Below are positions 51,912 to 60,273 of a stretch of 64,000 nt of DNA, in pieces. The stretch is from Corynebacterium oculi (lineage in GTDB: Bacteria > Actinomycetota > Actinomycetes > Mycobacteriales > Mycobacteriaceae), in NCBI RefSeq assembly GCF_001412105.1, contig NZ_LKST01000003.1, positions 62,001-126,000 on the forward strand, given 5' to 3'. Numbering within the stretch: position 1 is the stretch's first letter; the number at the start of each line of letters is the position of its first letter. Under the pieces are notes generated by a model. It saw only the letters and a list, made by a program, of their open reading frames with translations, was not told the origin of the DNA and did not search any database. The position numbers were made by a program, and so were the translations under genes.

Positions 51912-53456
51912 TTAGGCTCCTTGATCCGGCTGATAGTGCGTAAAGCGCACGGTGGCGCCCGCGGGTAATTGGGCGGCGAGGTCTAAATCCTCGGGAATAA
52001 CGGTGGCGATAATGGGATAGCCGCCGGTGACGGGGTGATCGCGCAGGAACACCACCGGCGTGCCCTGGGGAGGCACCTGAATGCACCCGGCCACCACGCC
52101 CTCGCTGGCCAGCTCGCCCTCGTGGGCGCGGCGCAGCGGGGTGCCGTCCAGGCGCAGGCCCACGCGGTTGGAGTAGGGCGTGACGGTCCATTCCTGCTCT
52201 GTGAGCGCGGAGAACCCGCCCTCGAACCAGGAATCACGCGGCCCGGCCACGCACCGCAGCACGGCCGCCTCCCCGGGCCGCACGCGCAGCGGATTGACAG
52301 TGGGGCGCGCGGCGCCGCCCCGGCGGTGGGGGTGTACCCGCAGGATCTGCCCGGCCTCCAGGGGGGCGGGCCCCAGCCCGGAGAGCACGTCCGCAGAGCG
52401 CGATCCCAGCACCTGCGGGGCAGCCAATCCGCCGCGCACCGCGAGGTAGGAGCGCTGGCCCGCGCTGGCCGCGCCGATGGTCAGCGTAGCCCCGGCCGGA
52501 AGCACACGCGGGGCGCCCAGAGGGACGGCACGGCCGTTGATGGTGACCTCGGCCTGTGCACCGGTCACGGCCACCGTGGCATCGACCAGCGCGCTCAGCC
52601 GCAGCCCGCCGATGTTCTCTATCACCGCGCTGCCAGCGGGATTGCCCACCGCGCTATTGGCGGCATAGGCGCTGGCCCGATCCGCCGCCCCAGACTCGGT
52701 TACGCCGAGGTCACCGTGCCCGCCGCGCCCCTGATCCTGGACGAGGCTCAACAGGCCCGGATCATCCAGCGTGAGCGCGGGCAGGTGGATCCCGCTTATC
52801 GACGCCGCAGCGGCGGGCTCGGCCACCTCGATGGATTCCCGCACCGCGCGATAACGCACCGTATCTCCGGGGCGGATCGCCGCCGGTGGGGTGGCGGCGG
52901 AGTCCCACATGGGGGTGGGGGAGTGCCCCAGCAGCCGCCACCCGCCCGGGGAGGTGCGGGGATAGACGGCGGAGAAGGAATCCGCCAGCCCCACCGCGCC
53001 GTGGGGAACCTGGGTGCGCGGGCTTTCCAACCGGGGCACCCGCCGGGCCTGGGTGGGATCGAGGGGCACGCAGTAGGTAAAGCCGGGGGCGAAGCCGCCA
53101 AAGGCAGCCCGCCACGGCGTTTCCGTATGCCAGGCGATGAGTTCCTCGGTGGAGGTACCCAGCAACTCGGCCGTGTGGGCGAGGTCGGGGCCATCGTAGA
53201 CCACCTCTACCTCCACCTCACGCGGGGTTTGGGCGGTGGTTTCTTGGGGTTCTAAGGCAGCGAGCAGGTTCGCGGCCTGGCGGGCGTGGCGCGGGGACTC
53301 GGTAACCACCAGCACGGTGGTGGCGGCGGCGATGAGTTCCACCTGCCCCGGCACCGGGTGCGCGGTGAGGTGGGAGTGCCAGCGCAGGGCGAGGTCAAGC
53401 TCCCCAACTTCCACGAGGAGGGCGCGGGTGCCCACGCGGTGAATTGCAGTACTCAT
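51912..53456 (-). CDS. pxpBC: 5-oxoprolinase subunits B and C fused (KipI-KipA type)
   Basis: 514 residues. The N-terminal half is PxpB/KipI (FGGFAPGFTYCVPLD, SPRTQVPHGAVGLAD, TSPGGWRLLGHSP). From about 225 the PxpC/KipA part follows (SLVQDQGRGGHGDLGVTESG, ending RDHPVTGGYP). The two are separate genes in many bacteria. With PxpA it hydrolyses 5-oxoproline to glutamate using ATP. Its stop lies 2 nt before the biotin carboxylase ATG. Confidence 0.93.
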   Translation of the reverse strand: MSTAIHRVGTRALLVEVGELDLALRWHSHLTAHPVPGQVELIAAATTVLVVTESPRHARQAANLLAALEPQETTAQTPREVEVEVVYDGPDLAHTAELLGTSTEELIAWHTETPWRAAFGGFAPGFTYCVPLDPTQARRVPRLESPRTQVPHGAVGLADSFSAVYPRTSPGGWRLLGHSPTPMWDSAATPPAAIRPGDTVRYRAVRESIEVAEPAAAASISGIHLPALTLDDPGLLSLVQDQGRGGHGDLGVTESGAADRASAYAANSAVGNPAGSAVIENIGGLRLSALVDATVAVTGAQAEVTINGRAVPLGAPRVLPAGATLTIGAASAGQRSYLAVRGGLAAPQVLGSRSADVLSGLGPAPLEAGQILRVHPHRRGGAARPTVNPLRVRPGEAAVLRCVAGPRDSWFEGGFSALTEQEWTVTPYSNRVGLRLDGTPLRRAHEGELASEGVVAGCIQVPPQGTPVVFLRDHPVTGGYPIIATVIPEDLDLAAQLPAGATVRFTHYQPDQGA

Positions 53457-53459
53457 GCG

Positions 53460-54221
53460 CTACCCCTCGATAAAGCTGCGGATGCTCACGCCGTCTGCCC
53501 GCAGGCCCGCCACGATGGCTCGTGTCATCTCCACCGCGCCGGGGGAATCCCCGTGCACGCACACCGACTGCGCGTCCACGGGCACCTCCGTGCCATCGAC
53601 GGCCGTGACGCTCCCGCTGGCGGCCACCTGGCGCACGCGCGCCAGCACCTCCTCGGCGCTGCCCAGCACCGCGCCGGGCTCGCGGCGGCTCAGCAGCGTG
53701 CCATCGGGGTTGTAGCCGCGATCGGCAAAGGCCTCGCGGATCACGGTCATGCCCCGGCCCTCCGCCAGGTTCACGGCCACCCCGCCGGGCAGCAGCATGA
53801 GGGGGAGATCCCCGAAGGCCCGCACGCCGTCGATCACGGCCTGGGCCTGCTCTTTGTGGTGCACAATGGCGTTATAGAGCGCCCCGTGCGGCTTGACGTA
53901 GGAGACCTTGGTGCCGTGGGCGGCGGCCAGGGCGGAGAGCGCGCCGATCTGATAAAGCACCTCATCGGCCAGTTCCATAGGCGCGTAGTCGATGAAGCGG
54001 CGGCCGAAGCCGGGGGCGTCCTGGTATCCTACGTGCGCGCCGACGTTCACGCCGTGCTCGGCGGCGCGGCGCACGGTGGAGGCGATGGAGTGGGGGTCAC
54101 CGGCGTGAAAACCGCAGGCGACGTTGGCGCTGGAGACCAGAGAGATCATGGCGGCGTCATCGGCCACGGGGTTGCCAGCGGTGGTTTCTCCGAGGTCGGC
54201 GTTGAGGTCAATGTGGGACAC
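53460..54221 (-). CDS. pxpA: 5-oxoprolinase subunit A (LamB/YcsF family)
   Basis: 253 residues from GTG 54221, 9 nt after GGAGGG. Family blocks HIDLNADLGETTAGN, SSANVACGFHAGDP, GYQDAPGFGRRF and YVKPHGALYN. First gene of the operon pxpA-pxpBC-accBC-gntR; the TTGTTCAACAA operator lies 22 nt upstream. Confidence 0.94.
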   Translation of the reverse strand: MSHIDLNADLGETTAGNPVADDAAMISLVSSANVACGFHAGDPHSIASTVRRAAEHGVNVGAHVGYQDAPGFGRRFIDYAPMELADEVLYQIGALSALAAAHGTKVSYVKPHGALYNAIVHHKEQAQAVIDGVRAFGDLPLMLLPGGVAVNLAEGRGMTVIREAFADRGYNPDGTLLSRREPGAVLGSAEEVLARVRQVAASGSVTAVDGTEVPVDAQSVCVHGDSPGAVEMTRAIVAGLRADGVSIRSFIEG

Positions 54222-54242
54222 GGGGAGCAGCCCTCCTCTTGA

Positions 54243-54256
54243 AGATTGTTCAACAA
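54243..54256. promoter_or_regulatory. Operator of the 5-oxoprolinase regulon, copy 2
   Basis: AGATTGTTCAACAA, with the perfect palindrome ATTGTT-C-AACAAT, upstream of pxpA; identical over 14 nt to the copy before the NRAMP-like gene. Confidence 0.65.
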
Positions 54257-54431
54257 TGATTCCGTGGCCTCCGAGTGTAGCGGCCCGGGGCATATTGTGA
54301 AATCCGTCATAGGTGGAATTGGTATGTGGCATGACTTTCGTTGAGGAGGTGGGTAGGATGGGGGAGTCAGTACGCGAAAGATGGCGAGCACTGGCCGATC
54401 CCTATAGAGTAGAGTAGGGTGGGGGAGTCCA

Positions 54432-54917
54432 ATGAAAGGGGTTGTCACCATGACCAAGAGCTACGTGGCAAAAGGTCTGGCCAGCGCGATTGCGCTGGCT
54501 GCCGCGTTGAGCGGCACCGCCGTAGCCGGAGCCGAGGAAAGCTCGGCGTATGATTCTTACCAGTCCACCGGGCAGTCCGCTCTGGCGAGCCTGGCTCAAG
54601 AAATCTTCGATCTTACTAACCAGCACCGCGCGGAGTACGATGTCTCGCCCCTGCGTTACGATTCCTTCCTCGGCTGGAACGCCCAGCAGTGGGCCGAGGA
54701 ACTGCGCGATAACCACACGGTGAGCCACTCCGAGGACGCCGAGGTGGAGAACATCGCCTGGTTTAACAGCGCCCCCACCGCCGAAGAGGTGCTGGACTTC
54801 TGGTTGCAGAACCCCGGTGCACGCGAGAACCTGCTTGACCCCGAGCTGAACAAGATCGGCATCGGCATCGCCCAGGCAGAGGACGGCTCCTACGTGGTGC
54901 AGCGCTTCGAGGAGTAG
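54432..54917 (+). CDS. Secreted CAP-domain protein, second copy
   Basis: 161 residues from ATG 54432, with GGGGGAG upstream; ATG 54450 is an alternative. Signal peptide to about AVAGA. The CAP domain has LTNQHRAEYDVSPL, SHSEDAEVENIAWF and VVQRFEE, and is clearly related to the protein at 21.7 kb. The conserved second His of the CAP cavity (SPxHRxNIL) is replaced by Ala (NPGARENLLD), so the metal or ligand site is incomplete. Confidence 0.85.
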   Translation: MKGVVTMTKSYVAKGLASAIALAAALSGTAVAGAEESSAYDSYQSTGQSALASLAQEIFDLTNQHRAEYDVSPLRYDSFLGWNAQQWAEELRDNHTVSHSEDAEVENIAWFNSAPTAEEVLDFWLQNPGARENLLDPELNKIGIGIAQAEDGSYVVQRFEE

Positions 54918-54943
54918 GAAGCGTACGCTATTTGATAGTGTTG

Positions 54944-54981
54944 AGTGCTCTCCGGGTACGCGTACCGGGGAGCACTTTTTG
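54944..54981 (+). terminator. Terminator after the CAP gene
   Basis: AGTGCTCTCCGGGTAC pairs imperfectly with GTACCGGGGAGCACT and is followed by TTTTT. It stands between convergent genes and may serve both. Confidence 0.85.
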
Positions 54982-54994
54982 TATTCTCGGGGGT

Positions 54995-55357
54995 TTATTC
55001 CGCCACCACCCCCACGTTCGTCCCCGGCACCTCCCACGCGCCGGGTTGATCCGTGGTGAGGGCGCTCAGAAACTCTCGTGATTCCGCAGGCAGGGGGATC
55101 AGCCACCCCTCGTCCGGGTCAAGTGATGGATTGCCCTCGCCGGGCATGAGCGTGACGTCCCGGGAATCCGGGCAGGCCAGGCGCGCCGCCGCGCCTGCTT
55201 CGAGGGCTTTCCTCGCCTCCCGCAGCGCTGCCGGGGAGGTGGTGAGTACCACCAGGGACTCCGCCGTGTGCACGTGCAGGTGCGCGGCTAGAATCTTCAC
55301 GGCCTCGCGCGGAGCGCGGGGCAGGGGAGGGGTGGTGCGCCGCCGAAACCACCGCAT
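54995..55357 (-). CDS. Small conserved hypothetical protein after prfC
   Basis: 120 residues from ATG 55357 (MRWFRRRTTPPLPR). A basic N terminus, then a soluble alpha/beta domain with VKILAAHLHVHTAESLVVLTT and a C-terminal WEVPGTNVGVVAE. No family recognised. Two nt after the prfC stop, so co-transcribed and perhaps functionally linked to translation. Confidence 0.6.
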   Translation of the reverse strand: MRWFRRRTTPPLPRAPREAVKILAAHLHVHTAESLVVLTTSPAALREARKALEAGAAARLACPDSRDVTLMPGEGNPSLDPDEGWLIPLPAESREFLSALTTDQPGAWEVPGTNVGVVAE

Positions 55358-55359
55358 GA

Positions 55360-56994
55360 TTAATCGTCCGCCACCATCGGTTCCAGGGTGAATTCGGGGT
55401 GTTCGCGCTGCACAAAGGCCAGTTTCCACTTATCGCCAAAGAGCGCCACCAGTTCCCCGTCCGTGCGGGTGAAGATCTCCACGCCGCGCTGGCGGCCCAG
55501 GCCGGGGGCGGATTCGGCGTCGGTGCGCCGGGCCACCTTGTAGGGCACCGGGTCGGCCTGCGTCTCTACTCCGTATTCGTTGAGCATGCGGGCCTGCATG
55601 ACCTCGAACTGCATGGGGCCCACCGCCGCCATCACCGGGGCGGCGTCGCCGCGGGCGTCGTTACGCAGGATCTGCACCACGCCCTCGGCGGTGAGTTGAT
55701 CGAGGGCCTTGCGGAACTGTTTGTACTTGCCCAGGGACTTCGCGCGCAGGGTGCGGAAGTGTTCGGGGGCGAACTGCGGCATGGGCGGGTACTGCACCTT
55801 GCGCCCGGAAAAGATTGTGTCTCCGGGGGCTAGTGCGCCGGCGTTGACCAGGCCCACGATGTCACCGGGAAAGGCCGTTTCCACCGTCTCGCGGGTGCGG
55901 CCAAACACCGTGAGCGCGTACTTGGTGGAAAAGGCGCGCCCGGATTGCGCGTGGGTGACCTGCATTCCGCGCTCGAACTCCCCGGACACCACGCGCATGA
56001 AGGCCAGCGTATCGCGGTGATTGCGATCCATGCCCGCCTGCACCTTGAACACCACCCCGGAGAACGGATCGGTCACCTCGCGGTGGGTATCCATCGCGCT
56101 TGTTGACGCCGCCACGGCCTTCTCATCGGCATTCCGTGCGCGGGGGGCGGGGGCCAGGGCGCAGAGGGTATCGAGGATCTGGTGCACGCCGAAGTTCAGC
56201 ATGGCGGAGGCGAAGATGAGGGGGGAGGTCTCGCAGTTTTCAAAGAGCTCCTGATCGTGCAGGGCGCCGTCCGCCGCCAGCAGCTCGGCCTCCTCCTGGG
56301 CGGTATCCCACACGTCTCCCTCGCGCGCGGCGGCAGCCTGGGGATCGTAGTGTTCCTCCGGGGCGATGCTGGCCCCGCCTGCGGTGCGGGTGAAGTGAAT
56401 GTATTGGCTCACCTCGCCGGAGTCCTCCACCCGGGCTAGCCCCCGGAAGTCTCCGGCCTCGCCCACGGGCCAAAACAGCGGCGTGGGTTGCAGCCCGATC
56501 TCGGAGACGATCTCGTCCACCAGCTCCAGGGGGGAGCGGCCCACGCGATCCCACTTATTAATCACGGTGATGATGGGCAGGCCGCGCGCCTTGCACACCC
56601 GGAAGAGCTGAAGGGTCTGGGGTTCGAGGCCCTTGGCGGCGTCGATAAGCATGACCGCCGCGTCCACCGCCATGAGCACGCGGTACGTGTCCTCGGAGAA
56701 GTCCGCGTGGCCGGGGGTGTCCACCAGGTTAATCATGTACGGCTCGCCCTCGTGGCCGTCCGGGGAGTACTCGAATTGCAGGGCCGAGGAGGCAATGGAG
56801 ATACCGCGATCCTTCTCCATTTCCATCCAGTCCGAGACGGTGGACTTGCGCCCGGCCTTGCCGTGTACCGCGCCGGCCTCCGCGATCATGTGCGCGTGCA
56901 GCGCTAATGCCTCGGTGAGGGTGGACTTGCCGGCGTCCGGGTGGGCGATCACGGCGAAGGTGCGGCGGCGGAAGGCTTCTGCGGCGGTGCTCAT
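55360..56994 (-). CDS. prfC: Peptide chain release factor 3
   Basis: 544 residues. Translational GTPase that recycles RF1 and RF2: G1 AHPDAGKSTLTEALALH, G3 DTPGHADFSEDTYRVL, G4 INKWDRVGRSP, with RF3-specific domains after about 290. TACCCT lies 8 nt before the ATG, pointing to a leaderless transcript. Divergent from the secreted peptide gene. Confidence 0.96.
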   Translation of the reverse strand: MSTAAEAFRRRTFAVIAHPDAGKSTLTEALALHAHMIAEAGAVHGKAGRKSTVSDWMEMEKDRGISIASSALQFEYSPDGHEGEPYMINLVDTPGHADFSEDTYRVLMAVDAAVMLIDAAKGLEPQTLQLFRVCKARGLPIITVINKWDRVGRSPLELVDEIVSEIGLQPTPLFWPVGEAGDFRGLARVEDSGEVSQYIHFTRTAGGASIAPEEHYDPQAAAAREGDVWDTAQEEAELLAADGALHDQELFENCETSPLIFASAMLNFGVHQILDTLCALAPAPRARNADEKAVAASTSAMDTHREVTDPFSGVVFKVQAGMDRNHRDTLAFMRVVSGEFERGMQVTHAQSGRAFSTKYALTVFGRTRETVETAFPGDIVGLVNAGALAPGDTIFSGRKVQYPPMPQFAPEHFRTLRAKSLGKYKQFRKALDQLTAEGVVQILRNDARGDAAPVMAAVGPMQFEVMQARMLNEYGVETQADPVPYKVARRTDAESAPGLGRQRGVEIFTRTDGELVALFGDKWKLAFVQREHPEFTLEPMVADD

Positions 56995-57052
56995 AGGGTA
57001 TTAGGGTACCCAGCGGGGGTGGTGCGGGGGCGGTGGGGTGGCATCGAATGTC

Positions 57053-57067
57053 AGTGGCGCATATCAT
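57053..57067 (+). promoter_or_regulatory. Promoter -10 region of the peptide gene, shared with the 29-kb ABC operon
   Basis: AGTGGCGCATATCAT, identical to the segment at 28986-29000 (minus strand) and in both cases ending with the putative -10 TATCAT. It lies 73 nt before the peptide ATG. Confidence 0.5.
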
Positions 57068-57140
57068 TTTTTATGGACTGATGGGGGGTAGGCCTCTAGC
57101 TTTAGGGAAGTAATTTCCTCATACTTTGGAGGTATTTGCG

Positions 57141-57514
57141 ATGCTAATCAGCAAAAAATACAAGCCAATCGCATCGGCCGCTGCCGCGGTGATGGCTGTG
57201 GCTGGGGGGATGTTCGTGGCCGGGGTGGAGTCAGCCCATGCCGCCGGAGGGTGCCACATTCGTACTGATGTTCCCGATGCCGCTAACGATGCCACGGTGG
57301 GCCGGGCGGGTTGCGGTAACGCCCTGTGGGGTACCGGTCGGATCAAGGAAGATCGCAGTAACTTCCCCGATGACATAGTGGGCTCTAAGGGATTCATGGC
57401 AGGGTGAGCATGATCTATGGCTCTTGCGGTAATGGCAAGGGGAAGTACTACTCGGAGTTCAGTTCCAGCAGCGGGGCATTTGGGCAGTCAGCGCGTACCA
57501 CCACGTGCCTCTAG
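57141..57514 (+). pseudogene. Secreted cysteine-containing peptide, reading frame split (bacteriocin-like, cassette B)
   Basis: ATG 57141 follows TTTGGAGG. A signal peptide (SKKYKPIASAAAAVMAVAGG ... SAHA) leads to AGGCHIRTDVPDAAND and RAGCGNALWG; the frame stops at TGA 57405-57407 after 88 residues. From about 57404 the frame shifted by one continues VSMIYGSCGNGKGKYYSEF and ends RTTTCL at TAG 57512-57514, 2 nt before the ATPase ribosome site. Read through, the product would have about 124 residues and four cysteines. The last two are 26 residues apart, as in the partial peptide at the right edge. No slippery heptamer is visible, so a mutation or sequencing error is likelier than programmed frameshifting. 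Confidence 0.65.
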
Positions 57515-57528
57515 ATAAGGAGACTCTT

Positions 57529-58251
57529 TTGGCCTGTGTGAGCATCAAGGGGCTCTCCTTCCGCTATCGGAAGGCGGAGGTTCTCTGCGGGCTGGACTGG
57601 GAGGTGAGCAGCGGCGTCACCGTGCTGCTGGGTCCCAATGGTTCCGGCAAGAGCACCCTTATCAAATGCCTGGCGGGTATCCTCCCGGTGCAGGAAGGCG
57701 CTATTACCTTTGCGGAGGGCGGTTCCGGCATAGGGTACGTTCCACAAAACCCCAGTCTGCCGGGTCTCGCACGGGTGCGGGATCTTCTCAGCTACCCCGC
57801 CTGGCTGAGTGGGGTGCCGCGTGGGGAGATCCCGCGCCGGGTGGATACGGCGGTGGAGCGCCTGGATTTGGGCGCACTTCAACGACACAGGGTACGTACC
57901 CTCAGCGGAGGGGAGCTGCAGCAGGTGGCTATTGGCGCGGGGGTCATCAACGATCCCTCGCTATTGCTTCTCGACGAACCCACGGTGGGCTTAGATCCTT
58001 CTCAGCGCATGAGGACGCGCCGGATGATCGCGGGGCTGGGCACCTCCGTGGTGATGTCAACCCACCTCACGGAGGATATTCAGGCTATGGAGGCCCAGGT
58101 GGCGATTCTTTCGGAAGGGAAGATTCAGGCCTCCGGCAGCAGCCGGGATCTCTTGGCGCAGCAAACCAGCGAGGGGTACGGTTCCTCCTTCGAGGCCTTT
58201 TATGAACGCATTGTCCTGGGGAGAGGGGAAGATCATGGTTTCCCCGCCTAA
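57529..58251 (+). CDS. ABC transporter ATPase (peptide cassette B)
   Basis: 240 residues from TTG 57529, six nt after AAGGAG. Walker A GPNGSGKST, signature LSGGELQQ, Walker B LLLLDEPTVGLD and H-loop STHL. Resembles ABC-2-type exporters of peptides and antibiotics. The next gene's ATG lies inside its 3' end. Partner membrane proteins are the two downstream genes. Confidence 0.88.
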   Translation: MACVSIKGLSFRYRKAEVLCGLDWEVSSGVTVLLGPNGSGKSTLIKCLAGILPVQEGAITFAEGGSGIGYVPQNPSLPGLARVRDLLSYPAWLSGVPRGEIPRRVDTAVERLDLGALQRHRVRTLSGGELQQVAIGAGVINDPSLLLLDEPTVGLDPSQRMRTRRMIAGLGTSVVMSTHLTEDIQAMEAQVAILSEGKIQASGSSRDLLAQQTSEGYGSSFEAFYERIVLGRGEDHGFPA

Positions 58252-59308
58252 GACGCACGTCCTCGCGCCTTTCCTCCTCATGGCGGTGGGAGGTTTTCTG
58301 GCCACGATGGATCTCTTGCACACAAGTTTCCCGGTATGGCAGCACCTCTCCGTGGCCCTCCATGAAAGACTGTGGCTTCCGGGTACCGCGCTGGTCGGTC
58401 TCAGTGCTTTCCTGGCGGTGCTGACCCACCCACGAGGTTCGATGCTGCACACCCCGGTGCATCCCCGTGCAGGGGCGTGGGATTTTCTCACGCAGGCGGG
58501 CGCGGTGACGGCTTTCTCTCTCATCGGGTACGCGGTGGGGCTGCTTCCCGTATTTATTCGGGGTGCGCGTTACGCCTCTTGGGGCCACATACACCTTACC
58601 GACGTCATGATCGCGGTCGCGGGTATAGCTCTGCTCGCGTGCTGTGGGTATGCCGTGGGAATGCTCGTGGGCCGCATGATGGTGGTACCCCTGGTGGTTA
58701 TCGTGACTTTCCTGCTTCTGGGGATCACGGTGGAACCATTGTGGCGGCCCTGGGGATTGGTGGTTCCCGTGCGTGGGGTTGAGGCGGATACCCGCTTTGT
58801 CACCAGCCCTTTTACGGCGATCTTTGCGGTGCTAGCCACGGTGGTGGCGGTGCTTTTTCTGGGCTACCTGGTGCAATCCAGGTTGCGTGGGGGCATAGGC
58901 CACCTCACCTGGGGCCTGGCGCTGTGTGCCGTGGTGGCTACCGCCTTTGTGTGGCGCCCGGAGATCTATGTGGTAGATCCCGGGCTAGAGCAGCGATGCC
59001 ATGAGAATCAGGGGGTGCAGGTGTGCCTGCACGCCGCGCACCTTCCGGCTCAGGCGGACGTGGATGCGGTGGTGACTCGCCTGCGGCAGGCGGGGCTGGG
59101 TGAGAGCCTCCGCGAGGTCAATGATCGCGCTGTGGTGGACCGCGATGATTCTCGCGCAGGGGAGGGTTTTGTGGACATCTTCACCGGCCCCTTTTCGGTA
59201 AACACCATTCCAGCCTCCACGGAGGAAGGGGTGGCCTACAGCGCAGTTAATTCCCTTATTGCTCACGGCTGTGTGTGGTCGAAGGAGGGCGGAATCGCGA
59301 TGCCGTGA
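58235..59308 (+). CDS. ABC permease-like membrane protein with extracytoplasmic Cys domain (cassette B)
   Basis: 357 residues from ATG 58235, with GAGAGGGGAAG upstream. About seven hydrophobic segments to residue about 250, then a soluble domain with QRCHENQGVQVCLHAAH (C-x8-C), a helix DVDAVVTRLRQAGL and a late Cys in SLIAHGCVWSKE. The same features in the same order occur in the 426-residue protein of cassette C (C-x8-C and a late Cys), so I take them as homologues. Function inferred as the transport or peptide-recognition subunit. Confidence 0.72.
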   Translation: MVSPPKTHVLAPFLLMAVGGFLATMDLLHTSFPVWQHLSVALHERLWLPGTALVGLSAFLAVLTHPRGSMLHTPVHPRAGAWDFLTQAGAVTAFSLIGYAVGLLPVFIRGARYASWGHIHLTDVMIAVAGIALLACCGYAVGMLVGRMMVVPLVVIVTFLLLGITVEPLWRPWGLVVPVRGVEADTRFVTSPFTAIFAVLATVVAVLFLGYLVQSRLRGGIGHLTWGLALCAVVATAFVWRPEIYVVDPGLEQRCHENQGVQVCLHAAHLPAQADVDAVVTRLRQAGLGESLREVNDRAVVDRDDSRAGEGFVDIFTGPFSVNTIPASTEEGVAYSAVNSLIAHGCVWSKEGGIAMP

Positions 59309-59466
59309 TGAACCTCAGAAATAATGTTTTGTATCTGGCTGAGTACGAGGCCCTGCTCGATGACTCCTGGAGCGCCGGGGTGAGGTTCTCGGCCCAAGAG
59401 GTGGAGTCCATCATGGCCCGCCACGAGGAGGATATTTACGCCTGCCGTTGGGATGGCACCCCATGA
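59308..59466 (+). CDS. 52-residue protein coupled to cassette B
   Basis: ATG overlaps the previous stop (TGATG) and the stop overlaps the next ATG (ATGA), so the ORF is fitted exactly between its neighbours. MNLRNNVLYLAEYEALLDD at the N terminus, acidic, no signal or membrane segment, one Cys (YACRWDGTP). No family recognised; its counterpart is not seen in cassette C. It could be an immunity or adaptor protein. Confidence 0.55.
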   Translation: MNLRNNVLYLAEYEALLDDSWSAGVRFSAQEVESIMARHEEDIYACRWDGTP

Positions 59467-60083
59467 GCGGGGTCGTGCGGGGCTTTATGCATGTGCGTGG
59501 TATTCCTGCGACGCTTGTGCTCGTGCTGGTAGCCATGACTGCCTCGGTGGCGTTGGCAACGGTCTCGGTGGGGGTAAGCGTGGAGCCGGGTCAACCCACG
59601 CGGGCAGTGGGAGCCCCGGAAATCTTTCCCGCCTTTCTCGCCATGTGCCTGCCGCTGGTGTGCGTCCCGCGTTTCTCCGGCCGGGAGGCGGTGGGTTCCT
59701 TATGTTCACGGGTGGTACACACTATTTTCTCCTTAGGGGTGGGCTTTCTTCCCAGCCTTGCTGCGGTGGCGTGGCACCTTTACGTTGATGCCCGCTATAC
59801 AGGTATTCCTCCTCTTCTGCCCTTGCTGGGGACTCCTGTGGTGTTAGGTTTGCTGGGGGTGGTGGCGCTCTATGCCGCCGGAGCGGTGTGGTCTGTCCTC
59901 GCCCCCGGAGCGCTCATGGTCACCATTGTGCTGGCCCAGCATCTCGCCCCGGAGGCGGCATTCTCCCAGTACTTCTCCACCGCTAAGGAGTGGGTGATTC
60001 CGTGGGAACTCTGCCTGGTGCTTTTGGCGTTAGCCACCGGGTTGGCATGGCGTAGGCATTCTCTTCCCCCGGGCGCGATTTAG
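59463..60083 (+). CDS. Six-helix membrane protein (cassette B, second permease)
   Basis: 206 residues from ATG 59463. About six hydrophobic segments; no motif. Equivalent in size and position to the 204-residue protein ending cassette C. Probably forms the ABC complex with the ATPase and the Cys-domain permease. Confidence 0.68.
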   Translation: MSGVVRGFMHVRGIPATLVLVLVAMTASVALATVSVGVSVEPGQPTRAVGAPEIFPAFLAMCLPLVCVPRFSGREAVGSLCSRVVHTIFSLGVGFLPSLAAVAWHLYVDARYTGIPPLLPLLGTPVVLGLLGVVALYAAGAVWSVLAPGALMVTIVLAQHLAPEAAFSQYFSTAKEWVIPWELCLVLLALATGLAWRRHSLPPGAI

Positions 60084-60098
60084 CGGGTGATTGCCTGT

Positions 60099-60117
60099 TC
60101 TATATGGTCTCTATATG
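60099..60117 (+). repeat. Direct repeat TCTATATG x2, 11-bp period
   Basis: Copies at 60099-60106 and 60110-60117, on one face of the helix, about 130 nt upstream of the SGNH hydrolase start. May be a response-regulator site. The rest of 60084-60249 shows only the promoter. Confidence 0.35.
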
Positions 60118-60243
60118 CTCGGAGGCTTGATGATGTGTGTTCAGGGTTAATGCCTCGTGAGGGTGGGTCTCCCAGCGTCCAAGCCGGCGATCACGGCGAA
60201 GGCGCTCCGTGAGGTTTACCAAAACCCAATGGTCTTATACTAT

Positions 60244-60273
60244 ACGTTCATGAAGAAAACGTTCATGAAGAAA
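60244..60273 (+). repeat. Tandem 15-bp repeat duplicating the start codon of the SGNH hydrolase
   Basis: ACGTTCATGAAGAAA occurs twice without gap, giving MKKTF-MKKNL. TATACT (60236-60241) ends 8 nt before the first ATG. Confidence 0.85.

Noticed and set aside
57398..57412. Programmed -1 frameshift in the cassette B peptide
   Set aside because: No X-XXY-YYZ slippery site or following stable stem; GGG to AGG re-pairing is poor.
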